Shown piece by piece: positions 27,230 to 36,203 of a stretch of 64,000 nt of DNA. Under the pieces are notes generated by a model. That model was given only the letters and a program-made list of their open reading frames with translations, was not told the origin of the DNA and made no database searches. This DNA is from Pontixanthobacter aquaemixtae. Its GTDB lineage: Bacteria; Pseudomonadota; Alphaproteobacteria; Sphingomonadales; Sphingomonadaceae. The stretch is taken from positions 646,001 to 710,000 of the forward strand of contig NZ_WTYX01000001.1 of assembly GCF_009827395.1 (NCBI RefSeq), written 5' to 3'. Position 1 is the first letter of the stretch, and each line of letters opens with the position of its first letter. Position numbers and translations under genes: made by a program.

Positions 27230-27693
27230 GCGCGCTGAAACCCAAGCATCAGCGGTTGGTATTGTTGGCTATCGCGCTGGTCGCCATTATCGGGGCAGGG
27301 CTGCTCGCATCGTATGCGCTGCGCAACGAGGCGAGCTATTTCTACACTGCAGACCAGATCGCCGCCAATCCGCCCAAGCCGGGCGAGCTGATCCGGCTGG
27401 GCGGAATGGTTCAGGAAGGCTCGCTCTCCACGCTGGAAGACGGTGTGACCGTGGCTTTCACCGTGACCGATATGAAAAGCGCGACGGTGCCGGTTCGCTA
27501 TACCGGCATTTTGCCCGATCTGTTTGTCGAAGGGTCGGGCGTAGTAGCCGACGGACGGATGGATGAAGGCGGCACTTTCATTGCCGAACAATTGCTTGCC
27601 AAGCATGACGAGAATTACGTCCCGCGCGAATTGCAGGATATGCAGCAGCATTCGGCCGACGAGACGCTCAAAACGCTGGAAACCTCCCAATGA
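27226..27693 (+). CDS. ccmE: Cytochrome c-type biogenesis heme chaperone CcmE
   Basis: A 155-residue periplasmic heme chaperone anchored by an N-terminal helix (about 10-30). The OB-fold domain ends with HDENYVP, in which His127 forms the covalent bond to heme. It receives heme through CcmC and hands it to CcmF. The start is fixed by the ATGA overlap with ccmD; the longer open frame upstream belongs to ccmC antisense frames. Confidence 0.96.
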   Translation: MSALKPKHQRLVLLAIALVAIIGAGLLASYALRNEASYFYTADQIAANPPKPGELIRLGGMVQEGSLSTLEDGVTVAFTVTDMKSATVPVRYTGILPDLFVEGSGVVADGRMDEGGTFIAEQLLAKHDENYVPRELQDMQQHSADETLKTLETSQ

Positions 27694-29636
27694 TTGCCGA
27701 ACTCGGCCTGACCGCCTTGTGGCTGGCGGCTGCTTTATCGGTCTTGCAACTGGTGGCGGGCGCGCTGGCGCTGCGCGACGAAGGCGGGGAACTGGCAAAG
27801 CTGGTGCGCCCGGCGGCGATTTTGCAGGGCTTGTTGGCGGGTTTCGCCTTTTTGATGCTGCTTTATCTGTTTGCGGTCACCGATCTGTCGGTCAAGCTGG
27901 TCGAAACCAATTCGCATTCGGCCAAGCCGATGGTTTTCAAGCTGGCCGGGGCATGGGGCAATCATGAAGGCTCGATGCTGCTGTGGATCACGGTGATGGC
28001 GCTGGCGGGTGGTCTGATCGCGCTGGCGGAACGGCGTTTGCCCGAAAAAACGATGCTGGCAACGCTTGCGGCGCAGGCTTTTGTCGGGCTGGGTTTCTAT
28101 GCATTTCTGCTGCTGAGCTCGAACCCGTTTGAGCGCCTGCCCATGCCCGCGCTGGAGGGCAGAGGCCTCAATCCCTTGCTGCAGGATATCGGCCTCGCAT
28201 TCCACCCGCCGACTTTGTATTTCGGCTATGTCGGCCTTTCTGTCGCTTTCAGCTTTGCCGTCGGCGCGCTGGTAACGCGGCAGGTCAATCCCGTTTTCGC
28301 CCGCGCCATGCGGCCGTGGGTGCTGGGCGCGTGGATATTCCTGACGCTGGGGATCACGGCAGGCAGCTATTGGGCCTATTACGAGCTCGGCTGGGGCGGT
28401 TGGTGGTTCTGGGACCCGGTCGAAAATGCATCGCTTATGCCGTGGCTTGCCGCGACCGCTTTGCTCCATTCGGTCGGCGTTCTCGCCGCACGCGATGCAT
28501 TGCGGACATGGACGATCATGCTCGGCGTGGTGGCATTTTCGATGTCGATGCTCGGCACGTTCCTTGTCCGGTCGGGCATTTTGACCAGCGTGCACGCTTT
28601 CGCCGTCGATCCGGAGCGCGGGACATTTATCCTGTTCTTGCTGGTGCTCTATATCGGCGGTGCATTGCTGTTGTTCGGGCTGCGCGCGGCCACAGTGGCG
28701 GAAGGCGAGCGTTTCCGCGTGACCAGCCGCGAGGGCGCCCTGGTAATCAACAATGTGATGCTCAGCGCGATCCTCGGGATTGTCCTGCTCGGCACGCTCT
28801 ATCCGCTGCTGACCGAAGCGTTCGACGTGCGTGTCTCTGTCGGCCCTCCCTATTTCAATCCGGTGGGCGCGATTTTTACGATTCCGATGCTGCTGGTGAT
28901 GTGCGTTGGCCCGCTGCTGCGCTGGCGCGGCGATAGTCTGGGCCGGATCAAGAATTCGCTGGCGATTGTCGCGGCGATCATGCTTGCGGTGCTGGCGCTG
29001 GTCGTGGTTCTGGGCTCTTACGGGATTTTGCCGGTGCTGGGGCTGAGCATTGCAATCGGGCTTGCGATCGCCAGCTTCCTGCCGCTCAGGGGCCGCAATC
29101 TGCTCCGCGTTCCGATTGCGACATGGGGCATGGTGGTCGCGCATTTCGGCCTGGCAGTGGCGCTGTTCGGAATGGCGAGCGAAACCGCCTTCTCCGAAGA
29201 AAAACTGGCCGCGGTGCCGGTTGGCGAAAGCGCGCAAGTCGGGCCGTGGACGGTGACGCTGGAAAATGTAGAGCCTGTGGCCGGACCCAACTGGACCGCG
29301 ATCCAGGGGCGTTTTGCAGCGCGTTATGACGGCGGCGATGCGGTTATCCTGACCCCGCAAGCGCGCAATTTCTGGGCGCCGCCGCAAGAAACCACCGAAA
29401 GCACGCTGGCAACGCGGTGGAATGGCCAGCTTTACGCGGTGATCGGCAATCAGGCACCCGATGGCCGGTGGCAATTGCGGCTTTGGTGGAAACCCTTTGT
29501 GACTTTCATCTGGTATGGCGGGATATTGGTTGCGCTGGGCGGATTGCTGGCGCTGATTGGTAGGCTGAAGAGTGATTTGAAGCGCCGCTATGTCAAATCG
29601 CGTCTGGCCGATCGCGCTGCGGAGGTGGCCGCATGA
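27690..29636 (+). CDS. ccmF: Cytochrome c heme lyase subunit CcmF
   Basis: A 648-residue polytopic inner-membrane protein that attaches heme to the apocytochrome CxxCH motif. It carries the heme-handling WWD motif GWGGWWFWDPVENAS and the HSVGVLAARDALRTW segment; HPPTLYFGYVG and other histidine-bearing loops supply the axial ligands of its own heme b. Its start overlaps the ccmE stop and its stop overlaps the ccmG start, each by four bases. Full length. Confidence 0.97.
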   Translation: MIAELGLTALWLAAALSVLQLVAGALALRDEGGELAKLVRPAAILQGLLAGFAFLMLLYLFAVTDLSVKLVETNSHSAKPMVFKLAGAWGNHEGSMLLWITVMALAGGLIALAERRLPEKTMLATLAAQAFVGLGFYAFLLLSSNPFERLPMPALEGRGLNPLLQDIGLAFHPPTLYFGYVGLSVAFSFAVGALVTRQVNPVFARAMRPWVLGAWIFLTLGITAGSYWAYYELGWGGWWFWDPVENASLMPWLAATALLHSVGVLAARDALRTWTIMLGVVAFSMSMLGTFLVRSGILTSVHAFAVDPERGTFILFLLVLYIGGALLLFGLRAATVAEGERFRVTSREGALVINNVMLSAILGIVLLGTLYPLLTEAFDVRVSVGPPYFNPVGAIFTIPMLLVMCVGPLLRWRGDSLGRIKNSLAIVAAIMLAVLALVVVLGSYGILPVLGLSIAIGLAIASFLPLRGRNLLRVPIATWGMVVAHFGLAVALFGMASETAFSEEKLAAVPVGESAQVGPWTVTLENVEPVAGPNWTAIQGRFAARYDGGDAVILTPQARNFWAPPQETTESTLATRWNGQLYAVIGNQAPDGRWQLRLWWKPFVTFIWYGGILVALGGLLALIGRLKSDLKRRYVKSRLADRAAEVAA

Positions 29637-30163
29637 ACAAAGCATGGCTCTGGATCCCGCTTGGGCTATTCTTCGGATTTGCCGGATTGGCGGCCTATCA
29701 GCTGACCCAGCCGAAGGACGAATTCATCGCAAGTACCATGATCGGCAAGCCGGTGCCCGAATTCGATCTTCCCCCGGCGCATGCCGATCGGCCCGGATTG
29801 ACGATTTCTGACCTGAAAGACGGCAAGCCGAAACTTCTCAATATCTGGGCGAGCTGGTGCCTTCCCTGCATTGCCGAGGCCGAGCATCTCGACAGGTTGA
29901 AGCGCGAGGGGGCTGATATTGTCGGCGTTGCAATCCGCGACCGTCCTGAAGATGTCGCGCGCTTCCTTGCGCAGCACGGCAATCCCTATTCCAAAATCGG
30001 CAAGGACGATCTGTCCAATTTGCAATTGAGCATAGGTTCGTCAGGCGTGCCGGAGACTTTCGTGGTCAATGGCGACGGTATCATTGTCTACCAGCATATC
30101 GGCGATGTCCGCGCGGAACATGTGCCGATGTTGCTGGAAAAACTGGCGGAGGCAGGAGGATGA
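29633..30163 (+). CDS. ccmG: Thiol:disulfide interchange protein CcmG/DsbE
   Basis: A 176-residue membrane-anchored periplasmic thioredoxin that keeps apocytochrome c cysteines reduced for heme attachment. One N-terminal helix is followed by a thioredoxin fold with the active site WASWCLPC (Cys76 and Cys79). The family cis-proline region SSGVPETFVV is present. It overlaps ccmF and ccmH by four bases each. Confidence 0.96.
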   Translation: MNKAWLWIPLGLFFGFAGLAAYQLTQPKDEFIASTMIGKPVPEFDLPPAHADRPGLTISDLKDGKPKLLNIWASWCLPCIAEAEHLDRLKREGADIVGVAIRDRPEDVARFLAQHGNPYSKIGKDDLSNLQLSIGSSGVPETFVVNGDGIIVYQHIGDVRAEHVPMLLEKLAEAGG

Positions 30164-30657
30164 ACGGCCAAGCATATACAACCTCCCGTCATTCCCGCGA
30201 AAGCGGGAATCCAGTGTGGCGTATTGCTAGATCGCTCTGGATTCCCGCTTTCGCGGGAATGACGATGCTGGCCATCATGATTCTCGTTCCTGAACCACTG
30301 TCAGCCCAGCAATCGCTCCCCCCGGCACCGCTGGCTTACGAGCAGCTCGAAGATCCGGCGCAGGAACAGGCCGCGCAGGAGCTGATGGAGACGCTGCGCT
30401 GCCTCAAATGCCAAAGCCAGTCGATTGCCGATAGCGATGCGCCGATGGCGGGCGATATGCGCCATCAGGTGCGCAGCCGCATTGCTGCGGGCGAAGACCC
30501 GGAGGCGATCCGCGCGTGGCTGGTCGAACGCTATGGCGATTATGTCAGCTACGCCCCATCGGTTAGCGAAACCACCTGGCCGCTATTTGCGGTTCCCTTG
30601 CTGCTGATGTTGGTTGCCGGCGCGTTGATCTGGCGGCGCCTGAGGAAATCCGCATGA
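30160..30657 (+). CDS. ccmH: Cytochrome c biogenesis protein CcmH, signal region built from a repeat
   Basis: A 165-residue protein holding the CcmH/CycL domain with the thiol pair LRCLKCQ (Cys81, Cys84), which works with CcmG on apocytochrome c, and a C-terminal membrane helix (about 140-160). The ATG at 30160 overlaps the ccmG stop as everywhere in this operon. Codons about 10-35 are a complete palindromic repeat read in frame (SRESGNP and IPAFAGM), placed before the hydrophobic signal segment. Initiation could instead occur at ATGs at 30259 or 30265, giving a short but ordinary signal peptide (MLAIMILVPEPLSAQQ). Confidence 0.92.
   Translation: MNGQAYTTSRHSRESGNPVWRIARSLWIPAFAGMTMLAIMILVPEPLSAQQSLPPAPLAYEQLEDPAQEQAAQELMETLRCLKCQSQSIADSDAPMAGDMRHQVRSRIAAGEDPEAIRAWLVERYGDYVSYAPSVSETTWPLFAVPLLLMLVAGALIWRRLRKSA
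30187..30264. repeat. Perfect 28-bp-arm palindromic repeat inside ccmH
   Basis: The left arm at 30187-30214 and right arm at 30237-30264 are perfect inverted copies (core ATTCCCGCGAAAGCGGGAAT), separated by 22 bases. It belongs to the widespread class of intergenic REP-type elements that translate to ESGNP and IPAFAGM when read through. Here it lies within coding sequence. Confidence 0.93.
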
Positions 30658-31304
30658 GCTGGCTGCCGATACTGATCCTCGCGCTAGCGGCGTTCGTGAT
30701 TGCCGCATGGCTGCTGCACCTGCCCAAATCGGGCTGGGCGCTGTTTGGCGCGGCGCTGGTGTTCGGTCTTGCCGGCTATGCGCTGCAAGGATCGCCGGGA
30801 TATGCGGGGGCTCCGACCGAAAACGCGCCGGTCGCGAGCGCCAATAGCGAAGCCATTGTCGAAGCGCGGCGTGATTTCTTCGGGCGTGACCGTGTTCCAT
30901 CGCGCTGGGTGACGGTGGCCGACGGGTTCGCGCGCAACGGCCAGTTCGAGGATTCGGCCAATATGCTTCGCAATGCGGTTGACGAAAATCCCGATGATAT
31001 CGAGGCATGGGTCGCGCTGGGCAATGCGCTGATCGAACACGCCAATGGATCGCTCACCCCCGCCGCGCTCTATGCCTTTGCCGAGGCGGAGAAAGTGCAG
31101 CCAGGCCATCCTGCACCGGCCTATTTCCTTGGCGTTGGGCTGCTGCGTTCGGGCAAACCGATGGAAACCCGCGCAATTTGGGCGGAATTGCTTGAAAATG
31201 CGCCAGAGGGGGCCGAATGGGCAGCGCCGTTGCAAGACCGCCTGACGCGGCTGGACGAGCTTCTGGCGCAAATGGGCGGGCCTGTTCCTGTGGTGGAACA
31301 GTGA
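30654..31304 (+). CDS. ccmI: CcmI-like TPR cytochrome c biogenesis factor
   Basis: A 216-residue protein with two N-terminal membrane helices (about 1-20 and 26-46) and a periplasmic TPR region (about 85-200, with AWVALGNAL and PAYFLGVGLL repeats). CcmI proteins bind the C-terminus of apocytochrome c and bring it to the CcmFH lyase. Its ATG overlaps the ccmH stop and it ends the operon. It is shorter than Rhodobacter CcmI, so the symbol rests on position and topology. Confidence 0.85.
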   Translation: MSWLPILILALAAFVIAAWLLHLPKSGWALFGAALVFGLAGYALQGSPGYAGAPTENAPVASANSEAIVEARRDFFGRDRVPSRWVTVADGFARNGQFEDSANMLRNAVDENPDDIEAWVALGNALIEHANGSLTPAALYAFAEAEKVQPGHPAPAYFLGVGLLRSGKPMETRAIWAELLENAPEGAEWAAPLQDRLTRLDELLAQMGGPVPVVEQ

Positions 31305-31421
31305 TCATCATGCGTGTTGCCCCTTACATTGGTTGCTGCTAGTTGCCGCCGCCTTTCGAGTGGTGATTGATTGCGCGCCAATTAGGGACGATCCTTAAGC
31401 GCAAGCGGGATACCGAATTTC

Positions 31422-33347
31422 ATGGCAAAAGCCTCAACACATACCGTTCAGCCGCCTCCGGGCTCGCAGACTGGCCATAGCGCCTCGAAAGCGGCGCTCG
31501 CGGTGGGTGCTATCGGCATTGTGTTCGGCGATATCGGCACCAGTCCGCTTTATGCCTTCCGCGAAACTTTTGTTGGGCCGCACCCGCTTGCGCTGGATGC
31601 AGCGCATGTGCTGGGCGTGGTCAGCCTGATCTTCTGGTCAATGACGCTGGTCGTGGCGATCCAATATGTCACGATCCTGATGCGCGCGGACAATAAGGGG
31701 CAGGGCGGCTCGCTCGCGCTGGTTGCGCTTATTTCGCGCCATATCGGCCGGTCAAAATATGGCTGGATGGCAGTGCTTCTGGGCGTGTTTGCGACTTCGC
31801 TGTTTTACGGCGACAGCATGATTACGCCCGCAATTTCGGTGCTGTCCGCAGTTGAAGGCCTGACCGTGGTCGATCACCGGCTTGATAGATTCGTTATTCC
31901 GATTGCGCTGGTCCTGCTGATCTTCCTGTTTGTCCTGCAGAAGCGGGGCACTGCAAAGGTCGGCGCGCTGTTTGCGCCGGTGATGATCGTCTATTTCACC
32001 GTGATTGCCAGCATGGGCGCATGGCAGATTTTCCAGACCCCTGAAGTCCTGTGGGCGCTCAACCCCTATTACGCGGTGAATTTCTTCTTTCTCGACGGTT
32101 TTACCGCCTTTCTAGCGCTGGGATCGGTGGTGCTGGCGGTAACCGGTTCCGAGGCGCTTTATTCGGATATGGGGCATTTCGGGCGCGGTCCGATGCGTCT
32201 TTCGTGGTTCGGCTTTGTAATGCCATGCCTGCTGCTCAACTATTTCGGGCAGGGCGCGATGATTATCGGATTGCCCACCGATCAGGCGGCAGAGGCGATC
32301 CAGAGCCCGTTCTTTTTCCTCGCAAGCGAACAATGGCGTCTGCCGCTGGTGTTCCTCGCCACATTCGCCACTTTCATTGCCAGTCAGGCGGTGATTTCGG
32401 GTGCATTCTCGATCACCCATCAGGCGATGCAAATGGGCTATATTCCGCGCCTGTCGATCCGCCACACCAGCGAAACCGAAGGCGGCCAGATTTACATTCC
32501 GGTGGTCAACTGGGCGCTGATGATCGCGGTGATCATTCTGGTGCTGACGTTCCAGAACAGCTCCAACCTCGCGAGCGCATATGGCATCGCGGTAACCGGC
32601 GCGGTTACGATTGATACGCTGCTGATGGCGGTATTGCTGGTCGGGGTGTGGAAATGGAAATGGTGGTACGCCGCGCCGGTGGTGCTGCTGTTCCTGATCG
32701 TTGACGGGGCCTATTTCGCCGCGAACCTTGCCAAGGTACCCGATGGCGGCTGGTTCCCATTGGTGGTCGGCCTTGTCGCTTTCACCTTACTCACCACCTG
32801 GGCGCGCGGCCGCAAGCTGATGCGCGAACGGATGAGCGAAGTCTCGCTGCCGATGGAAATCTTCGCCAAATCGGCCAAGAACAGCGCAACCCGCGTTCCC
32901 GGAACCGCGATCTTCATGGCATCGGCCAAGGGCGGGGTTCCCTCTGCGCTGCTGCACAATATCAAGCACAACAAGGTGCTGCATGAGCGGGTGGTGATCC
33001 TGACCATCGAGATCGCCGAAATACCCTATGTCGATCCCAATGCGCGCTGCGAATATCACGATTTGGGCGACGGCTTCTTCCGCGCCGTGCTGCATTACGG
33101 CTTTATGGAAGAAACCAATGTGCCCGAAGGTCTGAAGAACATGGCCGTGTGCGGCGGCGAATTCGATATGATGCAGACCAGCTTCTTCCTGTCGCGGCAA
33201 ACGCTGCTGCCGTCAGAGAAACCGGGGATGCCGATCTGGCGCGAGAAGATTTTTGCGTGGATGCTGCGCAATTCGGCGACTGCGATGGAATTCTTCCGTC
33301 TGCCGACCAACCGGGTTGTTGAGCTGGGCAGTCAGGTACGGATTTGA
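31422..33347 (+). CDS. kup: Low-affinity potassium transporter Kup
   Basis: A 641-residue KUP/HAK/KT-family proton-coupled potassium importer of the inner membrane. The family start motif [15 protein letters not shown] lies in the first helix, with [12 protein letters not shown] and [14 protein letters not shown] following. About twelve helices are followed by a cytoplasmic domain of about 180 residues. The gene is not overlapped with the ccm operon and has its own 117-base upstream region. Confidence 0.96.
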   Translation: MAKASTHTVQPPPGSQTGHSASKAALAVGAIGIVFGDIGTSPLYAFRETFVGPHPLALDAAHVLGVVSLIFWSMTLVVAIQYVTILMRADNKGQGGSLALVALISRHIGRSKYGWMAVLLGVFATSLFYGDSMITPAISVLSAVEGLTVVDHRLDRFVIPIALVLLIFLFVLQKRGTAKVGALFAPVMIVYFTVIASMGAWQIFQTPEVLWALNPYYAVNFFFLDGFTAFLALGSVVLAVTGSEALYSDMGHFGRGPMRLSWFGFVMPCLLLNYFGQGAMIIGLPTDQAAEAIQSPFFFLASEQWRLPLVFLATFATFIASQAVISGAFSITHQAMQMGYIPRLSIRHTSETEGGQIYIPVVNWALMIAVIILVLTFQNSSNLASAYGIAVTGAVTIDTLLMAVLLVGVWKWKWWYAAPVVLLFLIVDGAYFAANLAKVPDGGWFPLVVGLVAFTLLTTWARGRKLMRERMSEVSLPMEIFAKSAKNSATRVPGTAIFMASAKGGVPSALLHNIKHNKVLHERVVILTIEIAEIPYVDPNARCEYHDLGDGFFRAVLHYGFMEETNVPEGLKNMAVCGGEFDMMQTSFFLSRQTLLPSEKPGMPIWREKIFAWMLRNSATAMEFFRLPTNRVVELGSQVRI

Positions 33348-33353
33348 TTAGCA

Positions 33354-33434
33354 CGTCACCCCAGCGGAAGCTGGGGTCTCGGGTCTCCAGGTCGTACTTC
33401 GCTGCTTGAGATCCCAGCCTTCGCTGGGATGACG
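33354..33434. repeat. Palindromic intergenic repeat between kup and yciB
   Basis: Arms at 33354-33380 and 33408-33434 are inverted copies with 4 mismatches in 27 (core CCCCAGCGGAAGCTGGGG), with a 27-base loop. The design (CGTCA at the outer ends, TCTC-type inner ends) matches the repeat in ccmH but with a different core. It lies between convergent genes and could also help end both transcripts. Confidence 0.85.
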
Positions 33435-33442
33435 CGTTATGG

Positions 33443-34099
33443 CTATGCCGTTGGCGGCTCGTCCTTGATCACATCATCCTCCTCACCGACATTCAATCCG
33501 TGCTTCAACAGCATCGGAATTTGGCTGAATGTGAAGAGGAAGGTCAGCGGCATAAACACCCAGAATTTCGCCCAGAGCCAGCTTTCGAAACTTAGCTGCG
33601 CGCGCAGCACTTCATTGAGCGCGGCGAGGGCAAAGAAGAAGAACCCCCAATTGCGCGAAAGTTTGAGCCAGCCTTCGTTGCTCAGCCCTTCAAACGCGGC
33701 CTCTAGCAGCACTTTGAGCAGCGCTTTGCCTTTCCACCAATAGCCGATCAGCAAAGCGGCGCCGAATACCGAATAGATGATCGTCGGCTTCAACTGGACA
33801 AACACAGGATCGCCGAAAAAAATCGTCAGCGCGCCGAAGCCAACGATCAGGGCTGTCGAGAACATCAGCATCGGCGAAACTTTGCCCAGCCGGAATTTCG
33901 AGAACAGCAGCGCCGTGACCGCTGCAATCATAAAGGCTGCTGTGCCATAGATAATGGCGATAATCTCTCCGCCCGGAGAGGTCTCTTCGGGTGAGTAATA
34001 TTTGTACACCGCGAGGAACACCAGCAACGGGCCATAATCGACCAGCACATTGAGCCAGCCGGACGAGCTGGGCTTAACCGGCGGTTTTTCGTCAGCCAT
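33443..34099 (-). CDS. yciB: Septation protein A family (YciB/IspZ) inner-membrane protein
   Basis: A 218-residue protein with five to six transmembrane helices, related to the intracellular septation protein of Shigella and E. coli YciB. The family segments DYGPLLVFL near the start, VQLKPTIIYSVFGAALL in the middle and LSRNWGFFFFALAALNE late in the protein are clear. The ATG overlaps the ftsY stop by one base. Last gene of the dapF-mtaB-ftsY-yciB unit. Its biochemical role is not settled in the family. Confidence 0.93.
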   Translation of the reverse strand: MADEKPPVKPSSSGWLNVLVDYGPLLVFLAVYKYYSPEETSPGGEIIAIIYGTAAFMIAAVTALLFSKFRLGKVSPMLMFSTALIVGFGALTIFFGDPVFVQLKPTIIYSVFGAALLIGYWWKGKALLKVLLEAAFEGLSNEGWLKLSRNWGFFFFALAALNEVLRAQLSFESWLWAKFWVFMPLTFLFTFSQIPMLLKHGLNVGEEDDVIKDEPPTA

Positions 34100-35022
34100 C
34101 AGGCCACTCCTGCAATCACTTTGGCAACCAGATCGGGATCGAAAGGCCGCAAATCGTCTATCTTCTCACCCACGCCAATCGCGTGGATTGGCAAACCATA
34201 TTGCTCGGCCGCGGCGACCAGAACGCCGCCGCGCGCGGTGCCATCGAGCTTGGTCATAATCAGGCCGGTAACGCCGGCGACTTCCTTGAATACGTCAATC
34301 TGGGCAAGCGCGTTTTGCCCGTTGGTCGCATCGAGCACGAGAACCACATCATGCGGCGCTTCGGGGTTGAGGCGGCCAAGCACTTTGCGAATTTTGGCAA
34401 GCTCATCCATCAATTCGCGCTTGTTCTGCAGGCGGCCCGCAGTATCGACCACCAAAGCGTCGATACCCTGTTCGGTTGCGGCTTTAACCCCATCAAACAC
34501 GATGCTGGCCGGATCGCCGCCTTCTGGCCCGCGAATGATCGGCACGTCTATCCGCTCCGCCCAAGTCGCCAGCTGCCTGATCGCCGCGGCGCGAAACGTG
34601 TCGCCAGCGGCCAGCATGACACCGTAATCATCTTCCTGAAACCAATGCGCCAGCTTTGCGATTGTGGTGGTTTTGCCGCTGCCATTCACCCCGATCACCA
34701 ACAAAACTTGCGGGCGGGGGAAAGCGGTGATTTCAATGGGAACAGCAACCGGGCGCAGGATCTCGGCAATCTCTTCCGCCACGGCTTCTTTCAGTTCGGT
34801 CTCGGTGATGTTGAGGCCGAATTTCTTCTCCGCCAGTTTGGCGCGAATGCGCGCAGCGGCAGACGGACCGAGATCCGACATGATCAGCGCGTCTTCGACA
34901 TTGTCGAGCGTCGAGTCATCGAGCTTGGCAGTACCAACCACCTCGGTAAGATTGGTCGAAAGCCGCTCTGACGTTTTGCGGAACCCGCCAAACAGACGGT
35001 CTTTCCAGCTCATCTCGCTCAT
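34099..35022 (-). CDS. ftsY: Signal recognition particle receptor FtsY
   Basis: The SRP receptor GTPase that docks ribosome-SRP complexes at the membrane for cotranslational insertion. At 307 residues it contains the NG domains with G1 GVNGSGKTTT (111-120), DTAGR (G3) and TKLDGTARGG (G4 region). The long acidic A domain of E. coli FtsY is absent; the amphipathic N-terminus (WKDRLFGGFRKTSERL) probably serves as the membrane contact, as in other short FtsY proteins. It overlaps mtaB by four bases. Confidence 0.97.
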   Translation of the reverse strand: MSEMSWKDRLFGGFRKTSERLSTNLTEVVGTAKLDDSTLDNVEDALIMSDLGPSAAARIRAKLAEKKFGLNITETELKEAVAEEIAEILRPVAVPIEITAFPRPQVLLVIGVNGSGKTTTIAKLAHWFQEDDYGVMLAAGDTFRAAAIRQLATWAERIDVPIIRGPEGGDPASIVFDGVKAATEQGIDALVVDTAGRLQNKRELMDELAKIRKVLGRLNPEAPHDVVLVLDATNGQNALAQIDVFKEVAGVTGLIMTKLDGTARGGVLVAAAEQYGLPIHAIGVGEKIDDLRPFDPDLVAKVIAGVA

Positions 35023-36203
35023 TGCAGCAAGCCCTTATCCAAAGCGGTTGGCGTGATGGTGAGAATGGTCCCCGGCGCAGTGCCTTGGGGAACCGCCACT
35101 CTCGCGAAATTGGGCGCATAGCCGGTTCCGTCGCGCTCTGCGAGGACCGTCAGCGGCTTACCCACTTGAGTTTCCAGCCATGCGTCGCGCCGCGCGGCAA
35201 CATCGCTGCGAAGCTCAGCCGCGCGGTGCTTTATCACGCTACGGTCAAGCTGCGGCATGCGCGCCGCGGGCGTGTTGGGGCGGGGCGAATAGGGGAAGAT
35301 ATGGCCGTGGACGATATCGAGCTCTTTGATGATGGAACGGTTCTGGGCATGCATAGCCTCGTCTTCGGTCGGGAAACCGGCGATAAGGTCAGCCCCGATC
35401 GCGATGTTCGGCCGGCGCGCTTTCAATCGCTCGACCAGGGCCACTGCATCGTGCCGCAAATGGCGGCGCTTCATGCGTTTCAGCATCATATCGTGCCCAT
35501 GCTGCAGCGAGAGATGGAGATGCGGCATCAGCCGCTGTTCCTGCGCAAACAGATCCTCCAGCAGTGGATCGATCTCTATCCCGTCGAGCGAAGACATGCG
35601 CAAACGGCGTAGCTGCGGAAAATTGTCGAGCACGGCCTGCACCATGGTGCCCATCGCAGGTGTGTCGGGCAGATCATGGCCCCAGGATGTGACATCGACG
35701 CCGGTCAGCACCACTTCGGGGGCGCCTTGCTGCAGATGTGTTTCGACCTGCGCCAGCACTTGCGCGACTGTCATCGACCGGCTTTTTCCGCGCCCCTGCG
35801 GGATCACGCAGAAAGTGCAGGCATGGTCGCAGCCATTTTGTACGGTGACGAAAGCGCGCGTCCGGCTGGGAACAGCAGGCGCGGTGTCGACCGGCACATT
35901 CCACGCACGCGGATCGAGCTTGGCGGTGTTGGCGATTAACCCATCGACTTCGGGCATGTTGCCGATTTGCTCGCGCTCGATATCGGCTGCGCAACCGGTT
36001 ACCAGCAATCGCGCATCGGGGCGTGCCTTGCGCGCCTTGCGGATGGCTTGCCGCGTCTGCCGCACCGCTTCCATCGTTACCGCGCAGCTGTTGATCACCA
36101 CGATGTCATCGTCACCGCCCAGCATCGCCTTGATCTGCTCGCTCTCCGATATGTTGAGGCGGCAACCAAGCGATATCACTTCGGCGTTTGCGGAACGGGT
36201 CAT
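35019..36203 (-). CDS. mtaB: tRNA t6A37 methylthiotransferase MtaB
   Basis: A radical-SAM enzyme of 394 residues that converts t6A to ms2t6A at position 37 of ANN-decoding tRNAs. The N-terminal domain carries the auxiliary cluster cysteines Cys14, Cys40 and Cys71. The radical SAM cluster is CDHACTFC (Cys125, 129, 132, in CxxxCxxC). The start at 36203 is fixed by the ATGA overlap with dapF. MiaB is similar, but the SLGCR and CTFCVIPQGRG signatures favour MtaB. Cotranscribed with dapF and ftsY. Confidence 0.93.
   Translation of the reverse strand: MTRSANAEVISLGCRLNISESEQIKAMLGGDDDIVVINSCAVTMEAVRQTRQAIRKARKARPDARLLVTGCAADIEREQIGNMPEVDGLIANTAKLDPRAWNVPVDTAPAVPSRTRAFVTVQNGCDHACTFCVIPQGRGKSRSMTVAQVLAQVETHLQQGAPEVVLTGVDVTSWGHDLPDTPAMGTMVQAVLDNFPQLRRLRMSSLDGIEIDPLLEDLFAQEQRLMPHLHLSLQHGHDMMLKRMKRRHLRHDAVALVERLKARRPNIAIGADLIAGFPTEDEAMHAQNRSIIKELDIVHGHIFPYSPRPNTPAARMPQLDRSVIKHRAAELRSDVAARRDAWLETQVGKPLTVLAERDGTGYAPNFARVAVPQGTAPGTILTITPTALDKGLLQ

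Noticed and set aside
27735-29645. A 636-codon open frame on the minus strand across ccmF
   Set aside because: It is exactly antisense to ccmF, has low-complexity Gln/Arg/His-rich translation, and matches no domain; a by-product of GC-rich codon use.
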